Source: Ramlibacter monticola (GTDB lineage Bacteria; Pseudomonadota; Gammaproteobacteria; Burkholderiales; Burkholderiaceae_C). Taken from it: a stretch of DNA of 64,000 nt. Below are positions 29,707 to 38,188 of this stretch, piece by piece. The notes beneath the pieces were generated by a model. It was not told where the DNA came from. It saw only the letters and a list, made by a program, of their open reading frames with translations, and searched no databases. The stretch lies in assembly GCF_016722785.1 (NCBI RefSeq), contig NZ_JAEQNE010000011.1:61587-125586 (forward strand), given 5' to 3'. The number at the start of each line of letters is the position of its first letter. Positions within the stretch are counted from its first letter, which is position 1. A program made the position numbers and the translations under genes.

Positions 29707-30843
29707 TCAGCCAAGTCCTTTCGCAAAGTACCGAAGGTATTCTTCTGAAATTGTCGGCACGGCAAAGGCCAGAGCCCGCTTCCGCAGCAGCTCGCGGTCA
29801 TGCCGTGCGCCAAGATGTGCCTCTATGGCCTGTGCCAAAGCAGCTGGATCTCCTAGTCGAACCAAGCGCCCGAATCGGCCACCTTCGAGAATTTCGGACG
29901 GACCGCTAGGGCAATCCGTACTGACGACCGGTACTCCGCACTCAAGGGCTTCGACGAGAACATTGCCGAAACCCTCCCACTGGGAGGAGCAAACGAACAG
30001 GTCCGCGCTGCGAAACCAAGGATAAGGGTCCGCGACGAACCCGGGCATGGAAATGCGGTCAGCAATGCCGAGTTCGGCGGCCTGTTGCTCGAGCTGCGGG
30101 CGAAGCTTGCCCTCTCCGAGGATAACCAGGCGAGCACCAAGCTCCAGTGGGAGTTGGGCAAAGGCCTTCAGCAATGTGGCATGATCCTTCGCCGGCTTGA
30201 GATTGCCGACGGTGAGAATGCGCTGGCGACAACGCTCGCCCCACAGGGAGTTCACGGTCGCATTACTTTCCCGACGCGGCGACACGCCCGTGGCCGTCGG
30301 GTTGTAAATAACGTTAACGTGGCGCGCCTGCAGGTGCGCAAGTTGCAGCATGTCGTTCTTCACGCCTTCCGAGACGGCGATTACGCCTGTGGCTAGCGGA
30401 TAGGTCAGGCCCATGCTGGCGCCAAGAAGCGAAAGGGGCACGTGTAAATCGCGCACGCAAGATGTGCTGAGGTGGCTGTGGTCGCTTAAGAATAGGCGTC
30501 CTCGGCGCCCGGAAAGCAGCCAAGCCGCGACGGCGGCCGACGTGAGGGGCCAAAGGGCCGCGATTGTGTAGTCCGGATGCTCCTGGCGCAAGTAGCGGCG
30601 CAAGGGTAGGATGGCCTCTCTGATCCGGTCGGCGCTGAGGTCGATGACCCGAATTCGGGAAGAAACGAGCGGGAGCAACTCCCCTTTTTTGCGCATCAGC
30701 ACGAAGTCGACCGCGTAACCGCGTCGGATCCAATCATGCGCCAAATTCAGGTGCAGGCGTTCGGCGCCCCCCCCGTGTAGCGTCGGCAGCACAATGGCGA
30801 TGCGAGCATTCGCCGCGGGCACCGCGGCACCGGAGAGCTTCAT
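29707..30843 (-). CDS. Glycosyltransferase family 4
   Basis: 378-residue GT-B glycosyltransferase with IAIVLPTLHGGGAERLHLNL at the N-terminus (the glycine-rich acceptor loop), a middle ILTVGNLKPAKDHATLLKAF strand-turn and the donor motif SSQWEGFGNVLVEALECGVP holding the E-x7-E pair. This is the WecG-unrelated GT4 type often called GalNAc or mannosyl transferase, but the sugar cannot be read from sequence. It marks the start of a stretch (to about 35.1 kb) with lower GC and more A/T-ending codons than its neighbours. Confidence 0.87.
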   Translation of the reverse strand: MKLSGAAVPAANARIAIVLPTLHGGGAERLHLNLAHDWIRRGYAVDFVLMRKKGELLPLVSSRIRVIDLSADRIREAILPLRRYLRQEHPDYTIAALWPLTSAAVAAWLLSGRRGRLFLSDHSHLSTSCVRDLHVPLSLLGASMGLTYPLATGVIAVSEGVKNDMLQLAHLQARHVNVIYNPTATGVSPRRESNATVNSLWGERCRQRILTVGNLKPAKDHATLLKAFAQLPLELGARLVILGEGKLRPQLEQQAAELGIADRISMPGFVADPYPWFRSADLFVCSSQWEGFGNVLVEALECGVPVVSTDCPSGPSEILEGGRFGRLVRLGDPAALAQAIEAHLGARHDRELLRKRALAFAVPTISEEYLRYFAKGLG

Positions 30844-31129
30844 GCGAGTTGCCCTCTATCAGGCTGCACCTCGAGCAGATGGACGCACTTCATACACTCC
30901 TTGGTTATGAAACTCATCGCAACTGAGGGGGTTGAAGGTATGCCCGCCAGGGGAAGGTCTGAACAACTGGAAAATGCGGGCTGCTTGAACTCGCGTGAGT
31001 CGCAGAACTGGTTGCGGTAGTGTCGCTCGTCGGTACAGAAGCCGCGCCGCAGCAATGTCCTAGCAATCCGTGGCGCACTGGGGCCGTCGTCTGTGGCGCG
31101 AATCCTTTCTTGCCTCCATAGGCGATCCG
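30844..31129. other. Non-coding or decayed stretch
   Basis: Between the GT4 gene and the acetyltransferase relic. A minus-strand frame stays open through it but shows no recognisable domain (Arg/Ser/Cys-rich, unlike real neighbours). Probably leftover sequence of the decayed gene or of a recombination junction. Confidence 0.4.
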
Positions 31130-31420
31130 GTGCGGGTTCCATCCGATCCTGCATTTCCACCATACGCCCCGGGCACCCAACCGCCAGCCATCCCGACGGA
31201 ATCTCTTTCGCTAGCAAGGCTGTGCGCGCCGAAGACTGCCTTGGGATGTGTAAACCGCGCAGCGCCGCGACTTCGGCGCCAAGCCAGCAGTTTCCGACGA
31301 TCATGATGGGTATGGCTTCGACGCCGCTCGTGCGCACGGGGCGTCCCCTTGATGTGATGAGCGTTCCCGTAAGTGGCGAGTGAATTCGGGGCAAGGGCGG
31401 AACCCTGCACCCCTGTGACA
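31130..31420 (-). pseudogene. Decayed hexapeptide-repeat acetyltransferase
   Basis: Reading the minus strand, left-handed beta-helix acetyltransferase motifs appear in alternating frames. NAHHIKGTP is in one frame. VRTSGVEAIPIMIVGNCWLG with AEVAALRGLHIP is in the next. KAVFGAHSLAS is back in the first, then KEIPSGWLAVGCPGRMVEM is in the second. Joined, they give a normal CatB/WcaF-like C-terminal half. At least three single-base indels (near 31345, 31238 and 31205) are needed, and the N-terminal half is gone. The gene is therefore broken, unless the assembly has errors here. It lies three bases from the end of the rhamnosyltransferase-like gene in the low-GC section of the polysaccharide locus. 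Confidence 0.65.
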
Positions 31421-31422
31421 GA

Positions 31423-32415
31423 TCATGGTTCACTTGGCCGGTCGGTACGAACAGAAGGCCGCAGCAAATCCTTGGCAGCACTCCTGACTCCGGAAAACTG
31501 GACGTAACCACCGCGCAAGAAAAATCTAAGTAGTGGACCGAATCTGTGAATGCGGCCCTGTTTGAGGAATGATCGTCGGTGTGTCAATGCTTCCACAAAC
31601 TCCTCTTCTTTCCGGATTGCAGCTCTGCCCGCATGGTGTAGATCAAATCGATTCAGAGTTCCCGCACGTTCTCGCAGCCTTTGCGTAAGTTCCCTGGAGA
31701 TCTGAACTTCAACGTCCCAGCCGTCGCTGACGTCGCGGAGCCCGAAGTGCATGAATGCACTGACCCGATTTGGGATGGAAAACGTGGTGGCCAGCGGCGC
31801 TGATGTGTTGGACGAATGGCGTCTGTACAGTTGGTGAACCTCTGGCACGACCTGCCGCGTCCCCAGCTCAACGGCTACCTTGTGTATCCAGGCATCGTAT
31901 GCGAGCAGATGGTTCGGGAAGGGATTTAAGAGCTCCAAAAATTCCCTGCGTACGGCCGTGCAACATCCTGCGCTGATCCAAGTTTCCTTGAAGCCAAGAG
32001 TCCTTGTATTGCCCATGATGGTTCGGCCTGTGCGAGTTAGGTTGGCATCCGTGATCTCTTGGTCATTTAGTACCACCATCGCCTTGCACTGGGCGAGAGC
32101 GCCTAGTACTGAGGCAGTCTTTTTCGGGAGCCAGACATCATCCTGATCTGAGATAAAGATTATTTCGCCAGAGCAAGAATTGAGCGCCTTCTCGAAATTG
32201 GCGGAATACCCTAACCGTCGTTCGTTCGGAATGATGCGGACGTCAAAAGGTGCATGCCGTCTGAAGCTCTGTAACACAGACATCGTATTGTCGGTGGACC
32301 GGTCGTCGCAAACGACGAGTTCCTGCGGGAGGACACGCTGATTGGCAAAGCTTTCGAGCTGATCGGGTAAATATTTTGCGCCATTGTACGTGGCCATTGC
32401 GATCGAAATTAGCAT
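31423..32415 (-). CDS. Glycosyltransferase family 2 (rhamnosyltransferase-like)
   Basis: GT-A fold enzyme of 330 residues starting MLISIAMATYNGAKYLPDQL. The nucleotide-binding and DxD region read VVCDDRSTDNT and FISDQDDVWLPKK. The 'SDQDD-x-W' form is typical of RfbF/RgpB-like rhamnosyltransferases. The C-terminal part contains HQLYRRHSSN, the conserved HxYRxH element of that group. The ATG at 32415 overlaps the upstream methyltransferase by seven bases. The longer open frame up to 32775 is rejected. It is related to the gene at 41163-42203, so the polysaccharide may contain two linkages of similar sugar. Confidence 0.87.
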   Translation of the reverse strand: MLISIAMATYNGAKYLPDQLESFANQRVLPQELVVCDDRSTDNTMSVLQSFRRHAPFDVRIIPNERRLGYSANFEKALNSCSGEIIFISDQDDVWLPKKTASVLGALAQCKAMVVLNDQEITDANLTRTGRTIMGNTRTLGFKETWISAGCCTAVRREFLELLNPFPNHLLAYDAWIHKVAVELGTRQVVPEVHQLYRRHSSNTSAPLATTFSIPNRVSAFMHFGLRDVSDGWDVEVQISRELTQRLRERAGTLNRFDLHHAGRAAIRKEEEFVEALTHRRSFLKQGRIHRFGPLLRFFLRGGYVQFSGVRSAAKDLLRPSVRTDRPSEP

Positions 32416-33500
32416 GTTGGCCTTTGGGCGGTCACGGTAAGGAATTCGCGTCGGTGCGGAGCGATGATTCGGCGTAGTCTTGCGCAAAGAGCGAGCGCCA
32501 GAATCCTGAGGGTGGGGGGGATTCCAGTTCCCCCTGCGGAGAGTACGTAACTCATCCGGTAGAGTTCCAAAGTCGGATCGTGGCGCGGCGCATTGCGAAT
32601 GTGGTGGAACCCCACTTGTTGGAGCGCTTGCTTGAGCGCGGAATCCGAGAACAGTACGAGATGGCGAGGCGCCTCGATGCCACGCCAAGCCGATTGGAAA
32701 ATTTGGTGACCATAGCTTTCCGAATTGGGGGTGTCGAGCCAAATAGTTCCGCCTGGTTTGAGTATTTCCCAGCAATTCCTTAACATTCCGACGGGATCAT
32801 GTACATGCTCGATGACGTGGTTGAGCGTCACTACGTCGAATCTGCGGGCGGCGCCAATCTCTTCGAGACCACCGGTTATGACTTCCAAGCCTCTAGCGCG
32901 ACTCATCTGGGCGGCTTTGGCATCCGGTTCCACTCCGACTACCTTCCATCCAATTGCAACCGCCCGTTGGAGAAACGCTCCGTCACCGCTTCCAATGTCT
33001 AACAGGCTGCCGCCACCGGGAGGTAGGCGAGGGAGATTCCGGTATTCGTGATGGAGCCGCGCTCGCGCGTTTGGGAGTGCGTACATCAGCCAGCCGAGGC
33101 TGCTGGCAGGTTCCTCGTCGAGACCGAATATCTGTTTCAGATATCCATTGACGAGGAGTCGCCGGAACTTTCGAACTCCGTGAAGCGTTGTAATTGGCCG
33201 CCGAGAAACGACGTCTCGATGCGTGTAGTAATGCGAGTACGCGCGATGAATGGAGCTTGGTGTGGGTCGAGGCGCCAAGTAGTTGGATCTGCACGAATGG
33301 CATTCCCACATTGTCCAAACGCCTGCTGCAACTTCGAAAGTCACATCCCGTAGCGCAGGATGCTTTATCGACCGTGCAGTGGACTGACATACCGGGCAAT
33401 TGTGTACGTCTTCTGTATCGCTTTCTGCCCAGTCGCCAACATCCCTGCCCTCTGTAGGCAAGGCAATCAATGTGGTCTCCCGGGGCATCATTTCAGGCAT
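32409..33500 (-). CDS. Class I SAM-dependent methyltransferase with N-terminal zinc ribbon
   Basis: 363-residue protein with two CxxC pairs (CPVCQS and CHSCRSNYL, about residues 35-80), then the SAM domain with LLDIGSGDGAFLQRAVAIGW near 165 and LNHVIEHVHDPVGMLRNCW near 228. SESYGHQIFQSAWRGIEAPR follows, a stretch seen in cluster-encoded sugar methyltransferases. It has the same architecture as the gene at 16788-17741. Start codons at 33500, 33491 and 33488 are all in frame, and none has a strong ribosome binding site. Codon use is lower in G/C than in the flanking housekeeping genes. Confidence 0.8.
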   Translation of the reverse strand: MPEMMPRETTLIALPTEGRDVGDWAESDTEDVHNCPVCQSTARSIKHPALRDVTFEVAAGVWTMWECHSCRSNYLAPRPTPSSIHRAYSHYYTHRDVVSRRPITTLHGVRKFRRLLVNGYLKQIFGLDEEPASSLGWLMYALPNARARLHHEYRNLPRLPPGGGSLLDIGSGDGAFLQRAVAIGWKVVGVEPDAKAAQMSRARGLEVITGGLEEIGAARRFDVVTLNHVIEHVHDPVGMLRNCWEILKPGGTIWLDTPNSESYGHQIFQSAWRGIEAPRHLVLFSDSALKQALQQVGFHHIRNAPRHDPTLELYRMSYVLSAGGTGIPPTLRILALALCARLRRIIAPHRREFLTVTAQRPTC

Positions 33501-33566
33501 TACTGTGTACAACGGTCATGAAGCGCATCCAGGGCTGTGCCATTCGCTAAGTGACAGTGGACGAGA

Positions 33567-34994
33567 TTACTTCGCTCCCACCAGTCTCAACGTAGCGCTA
33601 CGAATCAGGAGGCGGTCCTTGAAAGTGCAAATGAAAAGGAGGGCGGCGGGCAAGGACCAGCTAATTAGAGGCGGGGCTGCCGCAAAGGTTAGCGCCCCGG
33701 TCACCGCCACCGCCAGCAGCCATGGATACACGAACCTAGCTGTATTGAGTAATGCGGCGTTCAACCATAGAAGAAGAAAAGAGTCCAGCGCTGCCCTAGC
33801 CGCCCATGCGGCCGCTGCGCCCGCGACGCCGAAGCGTGTGACTCCTTGCCAAAGAAGCAAGAAATATATGGGGATCTCTATCAGGTAGATGACGACAATA
33901 GGCCTTGGCGAACGTGATGCAAGGTAGTTTGAGTGATACGGGACTACGATAACATTGAACCAAATCCCCAGCAGGAGGAATTCAGAAACCCAGCGAGCTT
34001 CCTGTGCGAATTCGGGCCCCATCCAAATGCGGAGAAAGGCATCCGCAAGAAGCAGCGCGGCAACTACGAGCGGTGTAATGATGGCAGTAAGAAGCGCAGA
34101 AGTGGCGGCCGCAAGGCCAGCGCCGTCAGCTAGAGAGCTAGCTGCCATCCGAGGGAAGACAGCTGAAGACACACTTCCGGTCACGATCGATAAGCGGCTC
34201 ACTAGATCGAATGGGACGGCGTAATGCGCCACCGCTCTCGTTCCTGCGACTGCGCCGAGCACCAAGCGGTCGATCGTGACAAGAAGAGGGGCGAGGAAGG
34301 CCAGTATTGAGACCCATCCGCCATATGAGAGCAAATGGCTGAGATGTGCGCGCCGAATTACCGGTACACCTGCAAGTGGCACGTGACGCCTGCACAGTGC
34401 GTACAAAATGAATAAGAGCAGAAGACGCGGTGCCAACGTCGCTGGAATCAAATATGTAAGATTCCTGGACGCGACTAGCGCCACGATCAGCGGAAGCACT
34501 TGCCCTACAACACCAGCGATTACGTGCGCGATGTTCAAGCCAAAGAATTTCTCACAACCTTGCAGCGCCCCTGATAGCACCGAGCTCATCAGAAGTACAG
34601 GGAGTGCCAGACACACCCAAAAGATGGCATTTGCGATTTCAGCCCGCGTCTCGGCTGTCAACCTACTCGAAAGCTCGACGGCGTATGTGGCGGCGTTGAA
34701 CACTACTACCGAGCCGCAGAGCCCCAGCAACAAGCTCGCATTTAGGGCCGTCCAGAGGAGGTTGCTCCTCTCTGCTCGCGCTTCTTCTGAGGCTCGCGCA
34801 AGGCTGCGAGTTACAGCCTTTCCAAGCCCAAGGTCCAGAAATCCGAAGTAGCCAATGAGGGTCCAGACAAGCGCCAATGCCCCGTATCGCTCCGCACCGA
34901 TGGTTTCTAGATAAATGGGTAGTGTGAGCAGGGCTAACGCCATTGGCGCCGTCGCTCCCGCCAAATTTGCTGCGGTATTCTTGGCAACGCTCAT
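33567..34994 (-). CDS. wzx: Wzx-like oligosaccharide flippase
   Basis: Moves undecaprenyl-linked repeat units across the inner membrane. The 475-residue protein has about twelve to fourteen helices, an N-terminal NTAANLAGATAPMALALLTL segment and YGALALVWTLIGYFGFLDLG, the loop motif typical of the polysaccharide transporter (RfbX/Wzx) family. With the EpsG-like polymerase it makes this locus Wzx/Wzy-dependent. The gene is clearly poorer in GC (many A/T third positions) than wbpO/wbpP next to it, suggesting separate origin. A 92-base spacer divides it from the epimerase gene. Confidence 0.88.
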   Translation of the reverse strand: MSVAKNTAANLAGATAPMALALLTLPIYLETIGAERYGALALVWTLIGYFGFLDLGLGKAVTRSLARASEEARAERSNLLWTALNASLLLGLCGSVVVFNAATYAVELSSRLTAETRAEIANAIFWVCLALPVLLMSSVLSGALQGCEKFFGLNIAHVIAGVVGQVLPLIVALVASRNLTYLIPATLAPRLLLLFILYALCRRHVPLAGVPVIRRAHLSHLLSYGGWVSILAFLAPLLVTIDRLVLGAVAGTRAVAHYAVPFDLVSRLSIVTGSVSSAVFPRMAASSLADGAGLAAATSALLTAIITPLVVAALLLADAFLRIWMGPEFAQEARWVSEFLLLGIWFNVIVVPYHSNYLASRSPRPIVVIYLIEIPIYFLLLWQGVTRFGVAGAAAAWAARAALDSFLLLWLNAALLNTARFVYPWLLAVAVTGALTFAAAPPLISWSLPAALLFICTFKDRLLIRSATLRLVGAK

Positions 34995-35086
34995 TTGCCT
35001 TTGACCCTACGGCCCCTGCGAGGAGGCAGGCACATGACGATTGCCTTATCGTTAGCGAAAAAGCGACTGATTTCAAGCTCCCGAGT

Positions 35087-36133
35087 TTAGGTTTCAATGC
35101 TGTTGGTAGAGCGCAAGAAAGCGACATACCAAGGCATTGAGAGGTTCACGCCCTCGGCGAGTCGAAACATGCCGCGATAGCCCAGTAGCCGACGCGCCTT
35201 TCCGACATCGGCCTGCGAATGGCGGACATCTCCAGGCCTTAATTCCCGGTATTCTGGCTCCTTGCGATATGGCGCGCTATGGCTCGCGAGGCTGTCGCGC
35301 AATGCTTCGAAAAGTTCCTTGAGGGTCGTCCTGTCCCCCACCGCTACGTTGTAAATCTGATTCCGGGCTCCCTCCGAGGTGGTGGTCGCCGCTAGCAGGT
35401 TCGCCTCGACCGCGTTCTGCACAAAGCAGAAATCGCGGCTCGTTTCGCCGTCCCCGTTGATGAACACGCCCTCATCCTGGATCATCGCCGCGATCCACCT
35501 TGGGATCACGGCCGCGTACGCTCCCTCCGGATCCTGACGCGGACCGAATACATTGAAGTAGCGCAAGCCGATGCAGGAGAAGCCATAGCTTCGAGCGAAC
35601 ACGTCGGCGTACAGCTCGTTGACATACTTGGTCACGGCATACGGCGACAGCGGCTTGCCGATGCGGTCTTCCACCTTCGGCAGGCCGGGGTGGTCGCCGT
35701 AGGTGGAACTGCTGGCCGCATAGGTGAAGCTGCGCACCTTCGCGTCACGTGCCGCCACCAGCATGTTCAGGAAGCCGCCGATGTTGGTGCCGTCGGTGGT
35801 GATGGGGTCCGCCAGCGAGCGCGGCACCGACCCGAGCGCTGCCTGGTGCAGCACGTGGTCCACGCCCTCGACGGCCGCGCGGCAGTCGTGAAGGTTGCGG
35901 ATATCGCCCTGGAGGAAGCGGAAGCGGTCCCACTGCGCCGGCGCCAGCAGCGAGCGCACCTCGTCGAGATTGCGCTGGTGCCCCGTCGCGAAGTTGTCCA
36001 GCCCGACCACACGCTGGTCGAGCTTCAGCAGCGTCTCGAGCAGGTTCGAACCGATGAAGCCGGCGCAGCCCGTGACCAGCCAGGTCCGGGGTGTGTGCGG
36101 CAGGTGTGCGAGTAGTTCTTCGTAGGCTGTCAT
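35087..36133 (-). CDS. wbpP: UDP-N-acetylglucosamine(uronate) 4-epimerase, TviC/WbpP type
   Basis: Extended SDR epimerase of 348 residues with the TviC/WbpP N-terminal extension before the GCAGFIGSN Rossmann motif (about residues 22-30), YAASSSTYGD with the catalytic Ser/Thr, and the YAVTKYVNELYA Tyr-x3-Lys motif near 165. In known systems it interconverts GlcNAc and GalNAc forms (acid or neutral) of UDP-sugars. The adjacent dehydrogenase makes the uronic acid, so the joint product is expected to be UDP-GalNAcA. The ATG at 36133 lies 14 bases after the dehydrogenase stop. The first 900 bases are high-GC, but codon use drifts lower toward the 3' end near 35.2 kb. Confidence 0.9.
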   Translation of the reverse strand: MTAYEELLAHLPHTPRTWLVTGCAGFIGSNLLETLLKLDQRVVGLDNFATGHQRNLDEVRSLLAPAQWDRFRFLQGDIRNLHDCRAAVEGVDHVLHQAALGSVPRSLADPITTDGTNIGGFLNMLVAARDAKVRSFTYAASSSTYGDHPGLPKVEDRIGKPLSPYAVTKYVNELYADVFARSYGFSCIGLRYFNVFGPRQDPEGAYAAVIPRWIAAMIQDEGVFINGDGETSRDFCFVQNAVEANLLAATTTSEGARNQIYNVAVGDRTTLKELFEALRDSLASHSAPYRKEPEYRELRPGDVRHSQADVGKARRLLGYRGMFRLAEGVNLSMPWYVAFLRSTNSIET

Positions 36134-36147
36134 TCCGCGCCGGGAGG

Positions 36148-37425
36148 TTACAGGCGACCGTCCGCACTTCCAAGGGGCAGCAAGCTCTTTACATCGAAGA
36201 TCACTGCGCCCGGTTGCCCGAAGGCCTTGATGCCCTCCTCGCCGAGTTCCAGGAACTGCCGGTGCCCGACCGCCACCACCACGGCTGCGTATTCGCCGGT
36301 GCGAGGCACTTCGTCCAGGCACTCGAGTCCGTATTCGTGCCGCGCCTCGGCCACGTCGATCCAGGGGTCGTACACGTCCACCCTGGTGTTGTAACCCTCG
36401 AGCGTCCGCACGATGTCCACCACCTTCGTGTTGCGCACGTCCGGGCAGTTTTCCTTGAAGGTCAGCCCGAGCACCAGCACCTTGCTGTCCAGAACCGGCA
36501 GTCCCTTGCGCAGCATCAGCTTCACCGTTTCGTCGGCAACGTGCTTGGCCATGTTGTCGTTGATGCGGCGGCCGGCAAGAATGACTTCGGGATGGTAGCC
36601 AACTTCCTGCGCCTTGTGGGTCAGGTAATAGGGATCGACTCCGATGCAGTGGCCGCCCACCAGGCCCGGTCGGAACGGCAGGAAGTTCCACTTCGTCCCG
36701 GCGGCGCGCAGCACTTCGAGCGTGTCGATGCCGAGACGGCGGAAGATCAGGCTCAGCTCGTTCATCAGCGCGATGTTCAGGTCCCGCTGCGTGTTCTCGA
36801 TCACCTTGGCGGCTTCGGCGACGCGGATGCTGCTGGCCTGGTGGGTGCCCGCGGTAATGATCTGCGCGTACAGCTGGTCGACTTCGTCCGCGATGGCGGG
36901 CGTGCTGCCGCTGGTCACCTTCTTGATCAGGGGCAGCCGGTGCTCCTTGTCGCCGGGATTGATCCGCTCGGGGCTGTAGCCGCAGAAGAAGTCCTCGTTG
37001 AACTTCAGTCCGCTCACGCGCTCGAGCACGGGGACGCAGACTTCCTCCGTCGTTCCGGGATACACGGTGGATTCGTAGATGACGATGTCGCCGCGCTTGA
37101 GCACGCTGCCGACGGTCTCGCTCGACTTGACGAGGGGCCTCATGTCCGGGCGATTGGCCTGGTCGACCGGGGTGGGAACGGTGACGATGAAGATCTGCGC
37201 CTGCTTCAGGTCCTCGACATCGCTGGTATAGCGCGCGTGTTCCGCCGCAGCCAGTTCCGCACGCGAGCACTCCAGCGTGTGGTCGTCGCCCGCCTGCAGT
37301 TCCGCGATGCGCTCCTTCTTGATGTCGAAACCGATCACCGGTCGCCGCCGGCCGAACTCCACGGCCAGGGGCAAGCCCACATAGCCCAGGCCGATCACGG
37401 CGAGCGTCTTGTCCTTCAGATCCAT
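36148..37425 (-). CDS. wbpO: UDP-N-acetyl-D-glucosamine 6-dehydrogenase, TviB/WbpO type
   Basis: Oxidises UDP-GlcNAc or UDP-GalNAc at C6 to the uronic acid with two NAD. The 425-residue protein has the N-terminal GLGYVGLPLAVEFG motif, YESTVYPGTTEE near residue 120, the Lys in GLTFKENCPDVRN, and the catalytic Cys in GLVGGHCIGVDPYYL near 265. It is most like TviB of the Vi antigen and WbpO of Pseudomonas O6. It pairs with the epimerase downstream. The ATG at 37425 lies 16 bases after the EPS regulator gene. Confidence 0.93.
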   Translation of the reverse strand: MDLKDKTLAVIGLGYVGLPLAVEFGRRRPVIGFDIKKERIAELQAGDDHTLECSRAELAAAEHARYTSDVEDLKQAQIFIVTVPTPVDQANRPDMRPLVKSSETVGSVLKRGDIVIYESTVYPGTTEEVCVPVLERVSGLKFNEDFFCGYSPERINPGDKEHRLPLIKKVTSGSTPAIADEVDQLYAQIITAGTHQASSIRVAEAAKVIENTQRDLNIALMNELSLIFRRLGIDTLEVLRAAGTKWNFLPFRPGLVGGHCIGVDPYYLTHKAQEVGYHPEVILAGRRINDNMAKHVADETVKLMLRKGLPVLDSKVLVLGLTFKENCPDVRNTKVVDIVRTLEGYNTRVDVYDPWIDVAEARHEYGLECLDEVPRTGEYAAVVVAVGHRQFLELGEEGIKAFGQPGAVIFDVKSLLPLGSADGRL

Positions 37426-37441
37426 GGGTGCGAACTCCTCG

Positions 37442-37810
37442 TCAATGGGTGGTGCGTTTCACCGTCTGCCGTTGGCCTTCCACCTCCGCCTGCAGCGCGG
37501 CGATCTCCGCATGCAGCGCTTCGTACTCCGCCATTTTTCTTTTCAGGAACTGGCTCGTCATGTTCGCCTTGCGGGCGATGCCCTTGGGCGTGAGCAGGTA
37601 GGCATAACCGAGGTGATGCTTCGAGTTCGCGAAATTACCCAACTTGACTAAGCCCTTCTCGATCAGCGCCCTCATGCAGTAATGCAGCTTCCCGTTGCTC
37701 ACTCCCAGGAGCCGCGCCAGCTCGCGCTGGGACAGGTCCGGGTTGTCCTGCAGGTACTTCAGGACGCGGAAGTGAAGGTCTTCGACCTCTTCGGGGTGCT
37801 TGCTGGCCAT
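37442..37810 (-). CDS. MarR-type EPS-associated transcriptional regulator
   Basis: 122-residue DNA-binding protein: a winged helix-turn-helix (HFRVLKYLQDNPDLSQRELA, then VSNGKLHYCMRALIEKGLVK) in residues about 10-75 and a C-terminal coiled coil (about 88-118, AEYEALHAEIAALQAEVEGQ). It matches what I know as the MarR-family EPS-associated regulator group, found at the head of exopolysaccharide operons in beta- and gammaproteobacteria. Being the first gene of the long minus-strand series, it probably controls the whole locus. The ATG at 37810 was chosen over an upstream TTG. Confidence 0.85.
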   Translation of the reverse strand: MASKHPEEVEDLHFRVLKYLQDNPDLSQRELARLLGVSNGKLHYCMRALIEKGLVKLGNFANSKHHLGYAYLLTPKGIARKANMTSQFLKRKMAEYEALHAEIAALQAEVEGQRQTVKRTTH

Positions 37811-38188
37811 CGCTGCCCGTTTGCCAAGGGTCCAAGCCCTATCGCTCAATTCTGAGCACTCTAGCGGCGCGCCGTCGTGTGGGCAATGTACTTGGGTGCC
37901 GCCGCGCGGCCGTAGCGTGGATTACCCGGATGGACGAATGTGCCGGTTTTGTAATGGCGAGTAACGCGCAAAGCGCGACTGGAAAGCACTGCAGCGTGGC
38001 GGTGCGTGGAACGGATGAGCATGAGGGGGCGAGTCCACCAGCGAATCCTGCTCAACTAGAATCCGCATTCCACGCGCGGTCCCCTTGCTGCACTGGCGCG
38101 GCGGCGAATCTGCCATCCATTTCCCCTCCGGCCAGGAAACCGTGCGACGCTCGGCGTCCATTGGCCCAGCGAGCGGGACCTCACTGAA
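37811..38188. other. Divergent control region of the polysaccharide locus, 378 bases
   Basis: Separates the EPS regulator operon (minus) from wecB (plus), so both main promoters should lie here. Small inverted repeats occur (GCCGCGCGGC near 37900 and GCGCAAAGCGC near 37967), which might be operator sites for the adjacent regulator. No -10/-35 pair is near consensus. No gene or RNA is seen. Confidence 0.5.

Noticed and set aside
35087..37270. Long open frame considered as a fusion upstream of wbpP
   Set aside because: The first 379 codons are an Arg-rich shadow of wbpO. The conserved epimerase begins at the ATG at 36133.
15535..37900. Idea that the whole polysaccharide locus is one integrated island at ssrA
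   Set aside because: No second copy of the ssrA 3' end was noticed at the far side and the integrase is a relic. Flanking wbpO/wbpP and the 41-42 kb genes have normal chromosomal composition. Only a small scar is claimed.
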